In this document: positions 13,313 through 22,581 of the stretch, in pieces
How positions within the stretch are numbered: the stretch's first letter is position 1
Layout of the letters: each line of letters starts with the position of its first letter
Program-made: the position numbers and the translations under genes
Assembly: GCF_026340565.1 (NCBI RefSeq)
Contig: NZ_JAPEPB010000001.1
Coordinates: 4,316,501 to 4,380,500 of the forward strand
Reading direction: 5' to 3'
Source: Kitasatospora sp. NBC_01287
GTDB lineage: Bacteria > Actinomycetota > Actinomycetes > Streptomycetales > Streptomycetaceae
Length of the DNA stretch: 64,000 nucleotides
Notes under the pieces: generated by a model
The model's database searches: none
Seen by the model: the letters and a program-made list of their open reading frames with translations, nothing else
What the model was told of the DNA's origin: nothing

Positions 13313-15718
13313 CTACTCGGCGGCCAGGTGCTCCCCCGCCAGCGCGGAGGCGATCATCGGGCCGGCCTGCGGCGCCCGGCGGGCCGGCTCGCGACCGGGC
13401 GGCTGCACCGGCCGCTCGCCGGCCGGCGGGTTGAGGGTCGGCCGCCGCACCGGCTCGCCGACCTCCACCCAGAGCGCCTCGCCGTCGTGGTCCAGGCGCA
13501 GCTTGTCGCCCTCGCGCAGGGTGTAGGTGGTCTCCTCGTGGGTGATGTCCACCCTGAGCAGGTGGTGGCGCACCCGCATCGAGAAGGCCAGCCGGGCCAG
13601 CCCGGCGGGCAGCCGCGGCCGGAAGGCGAGCGACTCGCCGTGGTCGCGCATCCCGCCGAAGCCCGCCACCAGCGCGATGCAGGCACCGGCGAGCGCGGCC
13701 ATGTGCAGCCCGTCGCGGGTGTTGCCGCCCAGGTCGTGCAGGTCCATCAGGGCGGCCTCGGCGGTGTAGTCGTAGGCCAGGTCGAGCTGGCCCACCTCCG
13801 CCGCCATCACGGCCTGGGTGCAGGCCGAGAGCGAGGAGTCGCGCACCGTCAGGCGCTCGTAGTAGGCGAAGTTGCGGGCCTTCTGCTCGGGTGTGAAGGC
13901 GTCGCCCCTTATCTGCATGGCGAGCACCAGGTCGGACTGCTTGACCACCTGCTTGCGGTACAGGTCGAAGTACGGGTAGTGCAGCAGCAGCGGGTACTTC
14001 TCCTGCGGGGTGTTCTCGAAGTCCCAGACCTGGTGGTCGGTGAAGCCGTCCGCCTGCGGGTGGACGCCGAGCTTCTCGTCGTACGGGATGTACATCGCCT
14101 TGGCGGCGTCGCGCCAGGCGGCCGTCTCCTCGGTGTCCACCCCCAGCGCGGCCGCCTCCAGCTGGTGGCGGCCCACGGCCTCGGCGGCCGCCTTCAGGTT
14201 GCTCTGCGCCATCAGGTTGGTGAAGACGTTGTTGTCCGCGACAGCGCTGTACTCGTCGGGTCCGGTGACCCCCTCGATCCGGAACCGGCCCTGCGCGTCG
14301 TGGTGGCCCAGCGAGCGCCACATCCGCGCGGTCTCGACCAGCAGCTCCAGGCCGTAGGTGCGCTCGAACTCCACGTCCCCGGTGGCCCGGACGTAGCGGA
14401 CCACGGCGACCGCGATGTCCGCGCCGATGTGGAAGGCGGCGGTGCCGGCCGGCCAGTAGCCCGAGCACTCCTCGCCGCGGATCGTGCGCCACGGGAAGAC
14501 CGCGCCGGCCAGGCCCAGTTGGGCGGCCCGCTCGCGGGCCAGCGGCAGCGTGGTGTGCCGCCAGCGCAGTGCCTGGGCGACCGCGCCGGGCGCGGCGTAG
14601 GTGAGCACCGGCAGCACGAAGGTCTCGGTGTCCCAGAAGCTGTGCCCGTCGTAGCCGGGGCCGGTCAGCCCCTTGGCCGGGATGGCCCGCTCCTCGCTGC
14701 GCGCGGAGGCCTGCAGCACGTGGAAGAGCGCGAACCGCACCGCCTGCTGGAGTTCGACGTCGCCGTCGATCTCGATGTCGCTGGAGCCCCAGAACTCGCT
14801 CAGGAAGTCGCGCTGCTCGCTCACCAGACCGTCCCAGCCGGAGTACCGCGCGGCGGTGATCGCGGCCTCCACCTGGTCGCGCACGGCCGGCAGCGAGCGG
14901 GTGGCCGACCAGCCGTAGCCGATGAACTTGGTGACCCGCAGCCGCTCGCCGGGCTGCAGCACGGTGGTGGCGCTGATCCTGGCCTGATCGTGCCGGGCCT
15001 CGGAGGTGACGCTGACGCCGTCCGGGCCCTCGATCACGTGGTCCATGCCGACCGCGATCCGCAGGTTGCTGTACCGGGTGCGGTGCACCAGGGTCGCCTT
15101 GGTGCCGTGCGCGTGGTGCGCCTCGGCGACCAGCGGCGCCTCCAGCACGGCGGCCGCCCGCGGGTCGCCCTCGGCGCCCACCGGCAGTTGCTCGTTGGCG
15201 ACCAACTCGGACTGGACCACGATCCGGACCGGGCCGTCCACCGCCTCGACCTCGTAGTCGACCGCGGCGATCGCCCGCTGGGTGAGCGAGACCAGCCTGG
15301 ACGAACGGATCTTGATGGTCCGGCCGGCCGGCGAGGTCCACTCCGCCTCCCGCCGCAGCACGCCCTCGCGGAAGTCCAGCGAACGGCGGTGGCCGCGCAG
15401 TTCGCCGTACCGCAGGTCGAAGGGCTCGTCGTCGACCAGCAGCCGGATCAGCTTGCCGTTGGTGACGTTGATGACGCTCTGCCCGGACTCCGGGTAACCG
15501 TAGCCGCCTTCGGGGTAGGGCAGCGGGCGCAGCTCGAACACGCCGTTGAGGTAGGTGCCGGGCAGGCCGTGCGGCTCACCCTCGTCGAGGTTGGCCCGCA
15601 GGCCGATGTGGCCGTTGGAGAGTGCGAAGACGGATTCGCTGCGGGCCAGGCCCGCCAGGTCCAGTCGGTGTTCGGTCACGCTCCACGGATCGACCGCGAA
15701 GCCCTCCTGTGCGGTCAC
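13313..15718 (-). CDS. GH65-family alpha-glucoside phosphorylase (trehalose/maltose/kojibiose type)
   Basis: The 801-residue protein is a full-length GH65 enzyme: N-terminal beta-sandwich (ESVFALSNGHIGLRANLDEGEPHGLPGTYLNGVFE), an (alpha/alpha)6 barrel with the acid/base region FRIEGVTGPDEYSAVADNNVFTN (Glu of GPDEY) and KGLTGPGYDGHSFWDTETFVLP, and the C-terminal domain. Inverting GH65 phosphorylases convert an alpha-glucosyl disaccharide plus phosphate into glucose and beta-glucose 1-phosphate. The overlapping beta-phosphoglucomutase gene upstream supports phosphorolysis rather than hydrolysis. Which disaccharide (trehalose, maltose, kojibiose, nigerose) is used cannot be decided from sequence. 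The ATG overlaps the HAD stop by four bases. Confidence 0.92.
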   Translation of the reverse strand: MTAQEGFAVDPWSVTEHRLDLAGLARSESVFALSNGHIGLRANLDEGEPHGLPGTYLNGVFELRPLPYPEGGYGYPESGQSVINVTNGKLIRLLVDDEPFDLRYGELRGHRRSLDFREGVLRREAEWTSPAGRTIKIRSSRLVSLTQRAIAAVDYEVEAVDGPVRIVVQSELVANEQLPVGAEGDPRAAAVLEAPLVAEAHHAHGTKATLVHRTRYSNLRIAVGMDHVIEGPDGVSVTSEARHDQARISATTVLQPGERLRVTKFIGYGWSATRSLPAVRDQVEAAITAARYSGWDGLVSEQRDFLSEFWGSSDIEIDGDVELQQAVRFALFHVLQASARSEERAIPAKGLTGPGYDGHSFWDTETFVLPVLTYAAPGAVAQALRWRHTTLPLARERAAQLGLAGAVFPWRTIRGEECSGYWPAGTAAFHIGADIAVAVVRYVRATGDVEFERTYGLELLVETARMWRSLGHHDAQGRFRIEGVTGPDEYSAVADNNVFTNLMAQSNLKAAAEAVGRHQLEAAALGVDTEETAAWRDAAKAMYIPYDEKLGVHPQADGFTDHQVWDFENTPQEKYPLLLHYPYFDLYRKQVVKQSDLVLAMQIRGDAFTPEQKARNFAYYERLTVRDSSLSACTQAVMAAEVGQLDLAYDYTAEAALMDLHDLGGNTRDGLHMAALAGACIALVAGFGGMRDHGESLAFRPRLPAGLARLAFSMRVRHHLLRVDITHEETTYTLREGDKLRLDHDGEALWVEVGEPVRRPTLNPPAGERPVQPPGREPARRAPQAGPMIASALAGEHLAAE

Positions 15719-16464
15719 TTGGCCGCCCCCTCGATCAGTTCGGACAGGTCGTCCACCACCAGGTCCGCGCCGTTCGCCAGCAGGGCCTGGGCCTGGCCGG
15801 TCCGGTTGACCCCGACCACCGCCCCGAAGCCCCCCGCCCGGCCGGAGGCCACTCCGGCGAGCGCGTCCTCGAAGACCGCGGCGTCCTTGGGCTCCACGCC
15901 CAGGGCCCGCGCGGCGGCCAGGTAGGTGTCGGGGGCCGGCTTGCCGGGCAGACCGTCCCGTTTGGCCGTCTGGCCGTCGACCACGACGTCGAAGAGGCCG
16001 TCGATCCCGGCCGCCTTCAGCACGTCACGGCAGTTGGCGGAGGAGGAGACCACCGCCCTGGGCAGGCCGAGCACCCGCAGCCGGTGCAGGTACTCCACCG
16101 AACCCGAGTACGGCTGGACGCCCTGCTCGCGGATCAGGCGCAGCACCAGGTCGTTCTTGGTGGTGCTGAGACCGTACACGCTGCGGGTGCCCGGCGGGTC
16201 GGCTTCGCTGCCTTCCGGCAACTCGATCGAGCGGGACGCGAGGAAGGTCCGGGTGCCGTCCAGGCGAGGGCGGCCGTCCACGTAGCGGTCGTAGTCCTCG
16301 ACCGGGTCGAACGGCACGAACTCGTCGCCGGTGCGGCGGGCTTCCTCGTGCAGGAAGTCGTCGAACATCACCTTCCAGGCGGCGGCGTGCACCTTGGCGG
16401 TCTGCGTCAGCACGCCGTCGAGGTCGAAGAGGTAGGCACGGATGTGGTCGGGTAGCCCCAGCAT
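15715..16464 (-). CDS. HAD-family beta-phosphoglucomutase
   Basis: The 249-residue protein has HAD motif I AYLFDLDGVLTQTAKVHAAAWK (Asp nucleophile and Asp+2 acid/base), motif II AVVSSSANC, the motif III Lys in GKPAPDTYLAAARALGV and motif IV AAVFEDALAGVASGRAGGF, matching beta-phosphoglucomutases. It turns beta-glucose 1-phosphate into glucose 6-phosphate and so completes the pathway opened by the GH65 enzyme, with which it overlaps by four bases (ATGA). The helical cap insertion (about 20-110, PRLDGTRTFLASRSIELPEG) is of the type that recognises the sugar phosphate. Confidence 0.92.
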   Translation of the reverse strand: MLGLPDHIRAYLFDLDGVLTQTAKVHAAAWKVMFDDFLHEEARRTGDEFVPFDPVEDYDRYVDGRPRLDGTRTFLASRSIELPEGSEADPPGTRSVYGLSTTKNDLVLRLIREQGVQPYSGSVEYLHRLRVLGLPRAVVSSSANCRDVLKAAGIDGLFDVVVDGQTAKRDGLPGKPAPDTYLAAARALGVEPKDAAVFEDALAGVASGRAGGFGAVVGVNRTGQAQALLANGADLVVDDLSELIEGAAK

Positions 16465-16498
16465 GGTTGCAGTCTGGACCAGAAGACTCGACTCCGGG

Positions 16499-16557
16499 TC
16501 GAATTCGGACGGCGCGTCGTACAGCGTTCAGTTGACTGTCCGTCATGTCGAATTCGA
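16499..16557. promoter_or_regulatory. Pair of TCGAATTCG boxes upstream of the GH65/HAD operon
   Basis: TCGAATTCGG (16499-16508) and the perfect palindrome TCGAATTCGA (16548-16557) lie 35-93 bases before the HAD start codon, in the promoter region of the phosphorylase operon. They may be binding sites for a sugar-responsive regulator; no regulator is adjacent. Confidence 0.35.
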
Positions 16558-16642
16558 GTGCCGGACAAGGTCGGCCGACCGGCTCCTGCCACCTCTCCTA
16601 CCCCGTCCGCGCGACCGCACTCACCTTGTCCGGCGGGCGCCC

Positions 16643-17902
16643 TCAACCCGTCTGGCGGGCCCGGCCACGCAGCTGATCAGCCAGTTCGCGCCAGCCCTCG
16701 GCGCACTCCAGGGCCAGCTCGGCCACCACCGGGAGCAGGTGCGGCGGGATGTCCTGGAGCTCGCGCTCGGCCCCGCTGACCGGGACCAGGCGCTGGTGCA
16801 GCCAGACCAGCAGCGCCCGCCCGTGGTCGGTGAAGCGCAGCGACGGGTCGCGGCGCAGCACCGCCAGGCCCGCGAAGGCCGCTTCCGCCGCCGGGACGGG
16901 CCGGCCGCCGGGCAGCCGGCGCTGGGCGAGCCGGCTTTGAGCGGGCTGCTGATGGGGCGGGGGCCGGTGCTGGGGCGGGGGCCGGTGCTGGGGCGGGGGC
17001 TGGGGCGGGGGCTGGTGGCGGGCTGGCTGGTTCTGGGCGGGCTGGCGCTGGGGCGGCTGGTTCTGGGCGGGCTGGCGCTGGGCCAGTCGGCGGATGGTGG
17101 GGGGCTGGGCCTGCGCCGCGACCGGGGCCACCGGTCGCGGCGCGGTGCGCTGGGGCGGGCCCGCGGCGACGGGGGTGCGGACATGGGCGGGTGCGTGAGC
17201 GTGGGCGGGTGCGTGGACCGGTGCGGGCGGGCGGACCGGGGTGCGCGCGGGCACCGGCGGCCTGGATGGCGCCGCCGTGCGCGCCGGCACCGGATCCTCG
17301 CCCCGGTCCACCCTGCTGCGCACCCCGTGCGCCGTCCCCAGGGAGACCCCGGCCGCCTGGGCGATCTCCCGCAGCGAGGCGCCCGGACGCTCCCTGATCA
17401 CCTTGAGCGCCCGACGGCGCCCCTCGTCCGGGTTGACCGGGCGCAGCCGCCCGTCACGCCCCACGCGGGCGCCGGACTGCGCCCCGACGGCGGAGCGGCG
17501 GCGGATCTCACCCACCGTCTTGGCGGAGAGCCCCACGCTCCGTGCGATCGAGCGGTCGGAGAGCTCCGGTCGGGCGCGGACGATCCGCTCCGCGGCGGCC
17601 TTCCGCTCGGCGATCGAGAGCGGCAGGCCGCCGGCGAGGTTGGCCTCCACCCCGAGCAGGAAGGCGGTCTCCGGCGTGCCCTCCAGGTACTCGACGGCGA
17701 CGGTCCGCTCACCGCGCAGCTCGGCGGCGCGCAGCCGGTGCGCCCCGTCGACCACCCGCATGCTGGGGCGGTGCACCAGCAGCGGCGGCAACTCGCCAGG
17801 GAGCGCCGCGAGGCGGGCGGCGTGCTCCTCGTCGAGCGGCGTGCTGCGCGGGGAGTCACCGGGGCGCAGCGCGTCCAGCGGGACGCGGTCGACGGCGGTC
17901 AC
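16643..17902 (-). CDS. ParB/StrR-like DNA-binding regulator with Gln/Pro-rich linker
   Basis: The 419-residue protein starts with a ParB/sulfiredoxin-like domain (VPLDALRPGDSPRSTPLDEEHAARLAALPGELPPLLVHRPSMRVVDGAHRLRAAELRGE) followed by a KorB-like helix-turn-helix (LPLSIAERKAAAERIVRARPELSDRSIARSVGLSAKTVGEIRRRS) and a second helix-turn-helix (GASLREIAQAAGVSLGTAHGVRSR). This is the layout of antibiotic-cluster activators of the StrR/NovG group rather than chromosomal ParB. A long disordered linker (about 210-340) has repeats of PPQRQPAQNQPA and PPPQHRPPPQH. The C-terminal helical domain (FTDHGRALLVWLHQRLV) is conserved in relatives. No biosynthetic cluster is adjacent, so it is an orphan regulator here. 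The ATG/GTG choice at 17902 is uncertain. Confidence 0.83.
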   Translation of the reverse strand: MTAVDRVPLDALRPGDSPRSTPLDEEHAARLAALPGELPPLLVHRPSMRVVDGAHRLRAAELRGERTVAVEYLEGTPETAFLLGVEANLAGGLPLSIAERKAAAERIVRARPELSDRSIARSVGLSAKTVGEIRRRSAVGAQSGARVGRDGRLRPVNPDEGRRRALKVIRERPGASLREIAQAAGVSLGTAHGVRSRVDRGEDPVPARTAAPSRPPVPARTPVRPPAPVHAPAHAHAPAHVRTPVAAGPPQRTAPRPVAPVAAQAQPPTIRRLAQRQPAQNQPPQRQPAQNQPARHQPPPQPPPQHRPPPQHRPPPHQQPAQSRLAQRRLPGGRPVPAAEAAFAGLAVLRRDPSLRFTDHGRALLVWLHQRLVPVSGAERELQDIPPHLLPVVAELALECAEGWRELADQLRGRARQTG

Positions 17903-18460
17903 CAGGACCTCCCCGGCACCGCGGCGCCGGGCTTGCCGGCCCCGGGCGTTCCGCGTCCGCGCGTTCCACTTCCGGACACCTCCCGAATTGCACGGTCGGA
18001 CCCGGGCGAAACCGGCCCCGCCGCCGTTTCACCGATACCGCTGCGCATGATTCCGGTCCCTTTCTCGATCATTCCTCGATGCGGCCCGATATTCGTCCGA
18101 CACCCTGCGGCCCTCCCGGCGACTCCCGCCCCGACCAGCCTGGGCCTACCCTTATCCCCGTCCCGGCACGGCATTTGACGAATCGTTCAGTGTTGTCAAC
18201 GCGGCTGCTCGTTCAACCGATTCCCGTGGCGGGGGAGCCTGGTCGTGCCTCTTTCGGGGCAGCGCGAAATACCTCCCCAGCGGCAGTTCCGCCGCACGGC
18301 CGCCGCACCCGTGCCGCAGCTCCGCCGCATTCCCGCCGCATTCATGCCGCGTTCCCGGACCGGGCACCCGGGGCAGGCGTTCGAGGCCGGCCTTCGGGGG
18401 AGCCACCCGGGCGCGTACGGTGGCAGCGGCACGGCCCGATCGCGCAAGGAGCCCTCCCGG
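17903..18460. other. Gene-free intergenic region with imperfect CCGCA repeats
   Basis: About 560 bases between divergent genes. Frames through it have poor codon bias. TTGAC and GTCAA form an inverted repeat at 18175-18199 that includes TTGACA on the minus strand, a possible -35 region for the ParB-like gene. Bases 18280-18360 contain irregular repeats of GCCGCATTCC-like units. I see no RNA gene. Confidence 0.5.
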
Positions 18461-19543
18461 ATGACCACGCAGCCCCCCGCACCCGCCGCACCCGAGCAGC
18501 CCTTGGTGCTCGCCCGCACGGACGGCCGGGTCGGCCGGCTCACCCTGAACCGCCCGCGGGCGATCAACGCGCTCAACCACCCGATGGTCACCGCGCTGCA
18601 CGAGCAGCTCACCGCCTGGGCCGCCGACCCCGCCGTGGCGGCCGTGGTGGTCACCGGCGCGGGCGAGCGCGGGCTCTGCGCAGGCGGGGACATCCGCTTC
18701 TTCCACGACGACGCCAAGGTCGGCGGCGCCGGTGCCCGGGCCTTCTTCGGCGCCGAGTACCGCCTCAACCACCTGGTCTCCAGCTACCCCAAGCCGTACG
18801 TGGCCGTGATGGACGGCCTGGTGCTGGGCGGCGGGGTCGGCATCTCGGCGCACGGCTCGGTGCGGGTGGTCACCGAGCGCTCGGCGGTCGGCATGCCGGA
18901 AACCACCATCGGCTTCGTCCCGGATGTCGGCGGCAGTTGGCTGCTCGCGCACGCCCCCGGCGAGCTGGGCACCCACCTCGCGCTGACCGCCGGGCAGTTG
19001 ACCGGCCCCGACGCCCTGCACTGCGGCCTCGCCGACCACTTCGTGCCCGGCGCGCGGCTGCCCGGCTTCACCGCCGCCCTGGCCGACCTCGAACCGGCCG
19101 ACGCCGTGGCGCGGTTCGCCGAGGACGCGGGTCCGGCGCCGCTGGCCGAGCAGCGCGACTGGATCGACGCCTGCTACGCGGCCGACACGGTGGAGGAGAT
19201 CGTCGCCCGGCTACTGGCCGCCGGGCTGCCCGAGGCCAAGGAGGCCGCCGAGCTGATCGGCGCCAAGTCGCCCACCGCGCTGAAGGTCACGCTGGCCGCG
19301 CTGCGCCGGGCCCGCGAACTGCCCTCGCTGGCGGCCGCGCTGAACCAGGAGTACCGGGTCTCGCTCGCCGGGCTGAGCTCGCCCGACTTCGTCGAGGGCA
19401 TCCGGGCCCAGGTGGTCGACAAGGACCGCAACCCCCGCTGGTCGCCGGCCACCCTGGCCGAGGTGTCCGCGGCCGAGGTGGCACGGCACTTCGCGCCGCT
19501 CGGCGCGGGCAGGGAGTTGGGGCTCCCGACGGGCCCGGCCTGA
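18461..19543 (+). CDS. 3-hydroxyisobutyryl-CoA hydrolase / enoyl-CoA hydratase family
   Basis: The 360-residue protein follows the crotonase fold in the long version typical of 3-hydroxyisobutyryl-CoA hydrolases: GRLTLNRPRAINALNHPMV, GERGLCAGGDIRFFHDDAK (oxyanion hole), PYVAVMDGLVLGGGVGISAHGSVRVVTERSAVGMPETTIGFVPDVGGSWLL with the catalytic Glu in MPETTIG and Asp in PDVGG. The C-terminal region (VEGIRAQVVDKDRNPRWSP) is also characteristic. It would hydrolyse 3-hydroxyisobutyryl-CoA in valine breakdown. The start at 18461 is preceded by AAGGAGCC; frames upstream lack coding bias. Confidence 0.9.
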   Translation: MTTQPPAPAAPEQPLVLARTDGRVGRLTLNRPRAINALNHPMVTALHEQLTAWAADPAVAAVVVTGAGERGLCAGGDIRFFHDDAKVGGAGARAFFGAEYRLNHLVSSYPKPYVAVMDGLVLGGGVGISAHGSVRVVTERSAVGMPETTIGFVPDVGGSWLLAHAPGELGTHLALTAGQLTGPDALHCGLADHFVPGARLPGFTAALADLEPADAVARFAEDAGPAPLAEQRDWIDACYAADTVEEIVARLLAAGLPEAKEAAELIGAKSPTALKVTLAALRRARELPSLAAALNQEYRVSLAGLSSPDFVEGIRAQVVDKDRNPRWSPATLAEVSAAEVARHFAPLGAGRELGLPTGPA

Positions 19544-19614
19544 GCACGGGTACTCAGCCCGACCGAGTAGCCCGACGCTGACCCGCGGCAGGCGGCCTGG
19601 GCGATGCTCGTGCC

Positions 19615-19941
19615 ATGAGCACCCCGCCCCGCCGCCACTGGTGGATCATCCCGGCCGTCAGCACCGCGATCGCCGCCGCGCTGCTCGCGCTGGACGGCCT
19701 GATCGCGCTGGCCGCCGCCCTCAGTACGGACGCGTGCCCCGAGGGCGGCTGCCCGGGCATCGACGGCCACTTTGCCGTGGCGCTGGTCTCGATGCTCGCC
19801 TGCGCACCACTGGCCACGACGGCCTGGATCACCTCCCGGCAGGCCGGCAGGCCGGCCCTGGGCGGGCTGTTCTGCCTACTCACGCCCCTGGCGCCGCTGT
19901 TGGCGATGACGGCCTTCCTGACCGTCTCGTACGGCTCCTGA
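19615..19941 (+). CDS. Small integral membrane protein of unknown function
   Basis: The 108-residue protein has three likely membrane helices (IIPAVSTAIAAALLALDGLIALAAAL, FAVALVSMLACAPLATTAWI, LGGLFCLLTPLAPLLAMTAFLTV) and a short Cys-containing loop (DACPEGGCPGIDGH) that may lie outside and could form a disulfide. I recognise no family. It has no clear operon partner: the hydrolase gene ends 71 bases upstream and the next gene is convergent. Confidence 0.68.
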   Translation: MSTPPRRHWWIIPAVSTAIAAALLALDGLIALAAALSTDACPEGGCPGIDGHFAVALVSMLACAPLATTAWITSRQAGRPALGGLFCLLTPLAPLLAMTAFLTVSYGS

Positions 19942-20028
19942 CCGCCCGACTGCCCGACCGCCTGACTGCCTGACTGCCTGTCCGTCTGACCGGCTGACCG
20001 GCCGATCCCGCGATGGACTGCCTGATCG

Positions 20029-22167
20029 TCAGAGCGCGGAGTTCGCGAGTGGACCACGCGCGCCGCCCTGCTGCGGAAGCCCCTGCGCCACGCCCTGCGG
20101 AACGGCCTGCGCCACGCCCTGCGCCACGCCCTGCGGAACGGCCTCCGGCAGCACCGCCTCGGCGTGCCGCTCCCGGGCGAGCGCGAGCACCGCGCGAGCG
20201 ATGGCGTCGGAGTCGGCGAGGATCACCGAGCCGACCCCGGGCCGGATCCCGGCCGCCGTCACCCAGTGCACCGCCTCGGTCGGCACCCCGAACGCGAAGC
20301 GCCGCGGATGGGCCCGCCCGGCCGCGTCGACCAGGTGGTACGGGCGCCCGGTGACCGCCAGGCCACCGGTCTCGTACTGCGGTCCGCGCGCGCAGTCGAT
20401 CCGGAACGGCCGGCACTGCCCCGTGCTCAGCAGGTGGCGCAGCAGCGGGTCGACGGTGCGCAGCAGGTCCGGCTCCGGCAGCCGGGCCTCGATCAGCACC
20501 CGGGTCCGCAGCGGCCGTCCGGGGATCCGCGTGGAGGTGGCGAGGAAGCCGGAGCCGTCCGGCGCGGTGGCCACCTCCAGCCCCGGGCCGGTGAGTTCGA
20601 CCACTCCGGCCTCGATCAGCGCGATCAGCTCCTCGGTGCGCGAGGGCGGCGGACCGATCGAGAGGAAGGCGTTGAGCGGCGTGTACCAGCCGGCCAACTC
20701 ATCGCGGTAGGAGCCGCCTTCGATGCCGCCGTGGTCCACCGCGAGGCGGATCTCGTTGCGCAGGTCGCGCAGCACGTCCAGGGCCGCCTTGAGCGGGCCG
20801 CTGACATTGCCCTTGCGAGCCTCGCGCAGGTCCTGGCGCAGGTAGCCGAGCAGCCAGTCGCGGTACTCGGCGAGGTCGGCGAACTTCCGCTCGCCGTACG
20901 GCCGGGCGAGCTTCGCCCAGTCCCAGCGCTCGCCCTCCTCGATGCCGAAGGCGGTCAGCAGCGCGTCCTGCCGCGCGGGCTCGTCGATCGCCAGGTAGCG
21001 CTCCAGGAAGCCTTCCGCGCGCTCGGCGCCCGCGGCCCGCTCCCCGGCCTGCCCGTCGGCTCCGTGCTCCCCAGCACCCGTCCCGCGCTCGACGCCCGAC
21101 CCGCGCTCGGCCAACAGGGCGGCGTAGTAGACGCCTTGCACCTCCTTGGCGATCAACGGCCACAGGTCCGCGTCGAAGTGCACCCAGCCGACCGGGCCGG
21201 CCTGCTCGCGCAGCCGGTCGATCAGCTCCGCGGTGAGCAGCCTGGGCAGGTAACGCCCGTGCGGACCCTTCTCGTTGTCGCCGCGCGCGTGGTAAGGGAC
21301 GCCACGCCGGGAGCCCGCGAACAGCTTCGGCTCGCGCCCGGAAGGCCGGTAGACCAGCCCCCCGTCGACCCGCTCGAAGCGGCCGCCCCGACCGAGGGTG
21401 AACTGGGCCATGTGGTCGAAGAAGTTGAGGCCCAGCCCACGCAACAGGACCGGCTCGCCGGGCGCGACGGCCGACAGGTCCAGATCCAGGTCCGCCGGGT
21501 TCGACGGCTCGACGTAGGTCAGCCGGTGCTCGGCCGCGAAGGCCGCCAGCCGTGCCTCCTCGCGGGTGGCCCGGCGCGGCACGTGGCCCTGCGCCAGCAC
21601 CACGGCGGCCAGCGGGGCCAGCACGCTGCCGTCGTCGAGCAGCAGGCGCTGGACCCGGTCGCCCGCGTCGTAGTCGTCGTCCAGCGCGACCGCCCGGGCG
21701 CGGTGGGTACGGATCGTGATCGCGGGCGGTGCGCCGGCCACGATGCGCGCGAACGCCCAGCTCAGGTAGCGCCCGTAGAAGGCGCGGGTGGGGTAGGAGT
21801 CCGGGTCGAGGGCGCGGGCCTCGGTGAGCGTCCCGGCGTCGTACTCCCCGCCACCCTCCCCAGCACCCTCCTCCACCAACGACCTGGCCCACTCGTACAG
21901 GCTCGGCCCCTCCTCCACCGGCCCCGCCAGCTCGACACTGCGGTCGGTGAAGACGGTGACCTGGGAGGCCACCGTGTTCATCAGCAGGTGGCGGGACTGC
22001 TCGGTCCGCCACACCCGGCCCGGCCCCGGCGACGCCGGATCCACCAGGTGCACCGTGATCCGGCCCGCCACCAGCCCGGCCCGCCCGTTCGCGCAGATCC
22101 GCTCCAGGACCGACAGACCGCGCGGGCCGACGCCGACGATGCAGACTTGCGTGTTCCAACCGCTCAA
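20029..22167 (-). CDS. FAD/NAD(P)-binding protein (PF13454 type)
   Basis: The 712-residue protein opens with an FAD-binding Rossmann motif (QVCIVGVGPRGLSVLERI) and HLVDPASPGPGRVWRTEQSRHLLMNTVASQVTVFTD, the signature of the large FAD/NAD(P)-binding family seen in many streptomycetes; a second dinucleotide-binding region follows (PLAAVVLAQGHVPRRATREE). The C-terminal part contains RPYHLVDAAGRAHPRRFAFGVPTEAVHWVTAAG and ends with repeats (AVPQGVAQGVAQAVPQGVAQGLPQQGG) encoded by 12-bp DNA repeats at 20060-20150. The substrate is unknown; relatives occur in siderophore or other secondary pathways but no cluster is visible here. The start at 22167 is not supported by a strong ribosome binding site. 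Confidence 0.82.
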   Translation of the reverse strand: MSGWNTQVCIVGVGPRGLSVLERICANGRAGLVAGRITVHLVDPASPGPGRVWRTEQSRHLLMNTVASQVTVFTDRSVELAGPVEEGPSLYEWARSLVEEGAGEGGGEYDAGTLTEARALDPDSYPTRAFYGRYLSWAFARIVAGAPPAITIRTHRARAVALDDDYDAGDRVQRLLLDDGSVLAPLAAVVLAQGHVPRRATREEARLAAFAAEHRLTYVEPSNPADLDLDLSAVAPGEPVLLRGLGLNFFDHMAQFTLGRGGRFERVDGGLVYRPSGREPKLFAGSRRGVPYHARGDNEKGPHGRYLPRLLTAELIDRLREQAGPVGWVHFDADLWPLIAKEVQGVYYAALLAERGSGVERGTGAGEHGADGQAGERAAGAERAEGFLERYLAIDEPARQDALLTAFGIEEGERWDWAKLARPYGERKFADLAEYRDWLLGYLRQDLREARKGNVSGPLKAALDVLRDLRNEIRLAVDHGGIEGGSYRDELAGWYTPLNAFLSIGPPPSRTEELIALIEAGVVELTGPGLEVATAPDGSGFLATSTRIPGRPLRTRVLIEARLPEPDLLRTVDPLLRHLLSTGQCRPFRIDCARGPQYETGGLAVTGRPYHLVDAAGRAHPRRFAFGVPTEAVHWVTAAGIRPGVGSVILADSDAIARAVLALARERHAEAVLPEAVPQGVAQGVAQAVPQGVAQGLPQQGGARGPLANSAL

Positions 22168-22383
22168 CGGGATCTTCCGATCTACGGCTCGGACGGGGGT
22201 GGATCTGACGGCTGGTCAACATACCGGCTGTGCGAGGATTGTGTGTACTAACCAATCACCCGAACTGCCAAACCGCCCGCGACCTGCGCCGACTCCCACC
22301 CGCGCACCCGCGCGCACCGCCGAACCGCCGCCGTCCGCCAATTGCCCCCTTGACAGATCCCCGCCAAGGCCACAGAACACGGA

Positions 22384-22414
22384 AGACCAGGCCGGACATC
22401 GTCCGACCTGGTCT
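22384..22414 (-). terminator. Terminator of tRNA-Lys
   Basis: A long inverted repeat (AGACCAGG-C-CGGAC with GTCCG-ACCTGGTCT, 3-base loop) lies eight bases beyond the 3' end of the tRNA. Confidence 0.75.
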
Positions 22415-22421
22415 CCTGGAG

Positions 22422-22494
22422 TGGGGCGCCAGGGGCTCGAACCCTGAACCTACGGATTAAAAGTCCGCAGCTCTGCCGATTGAGCTAGCGCCCC
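22422..22494 (-). tRNA. tRNA-Lys (anticodon UUU)
   Basis: On the minus strand the 73-base sequence folds into a standard cloverleaf: acceptor GGGGCGC with GCGCCCC, D arm AGCTCAATCGGCAGAGC, anticodon stem-loop GCGGACTTTTAATCCGT with TTT, T arm GTTCAGGGTTCGAGCCCC and discriminator A. CCA is not encoded. Confidence 0.97.
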
Positions 22495-22581
22495 GTGGCC
22501 GACTGCAAGCCTGCCGCGACGATCGTACCGGGTCATCCCCGCGAGTCGGCCAGCGGATTACCGCGCCGCGCGTCCCACCAC

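Noticed and set aside
17899..18174. 91-codon minus-strand frame upstream of the ParB-like gene
   Set aside because: No ribosome binding site, poor codon bias and no domain; it overlaps the expected promoter region.
18245..18460. Longer N-terminus for the CoA hydrolase from an upstream ATG
   Set aside because: The added residues show no homology pattern and the DNA consists of CCGCA-type repeats; AAGGAGCC before 18461 supports the later start.
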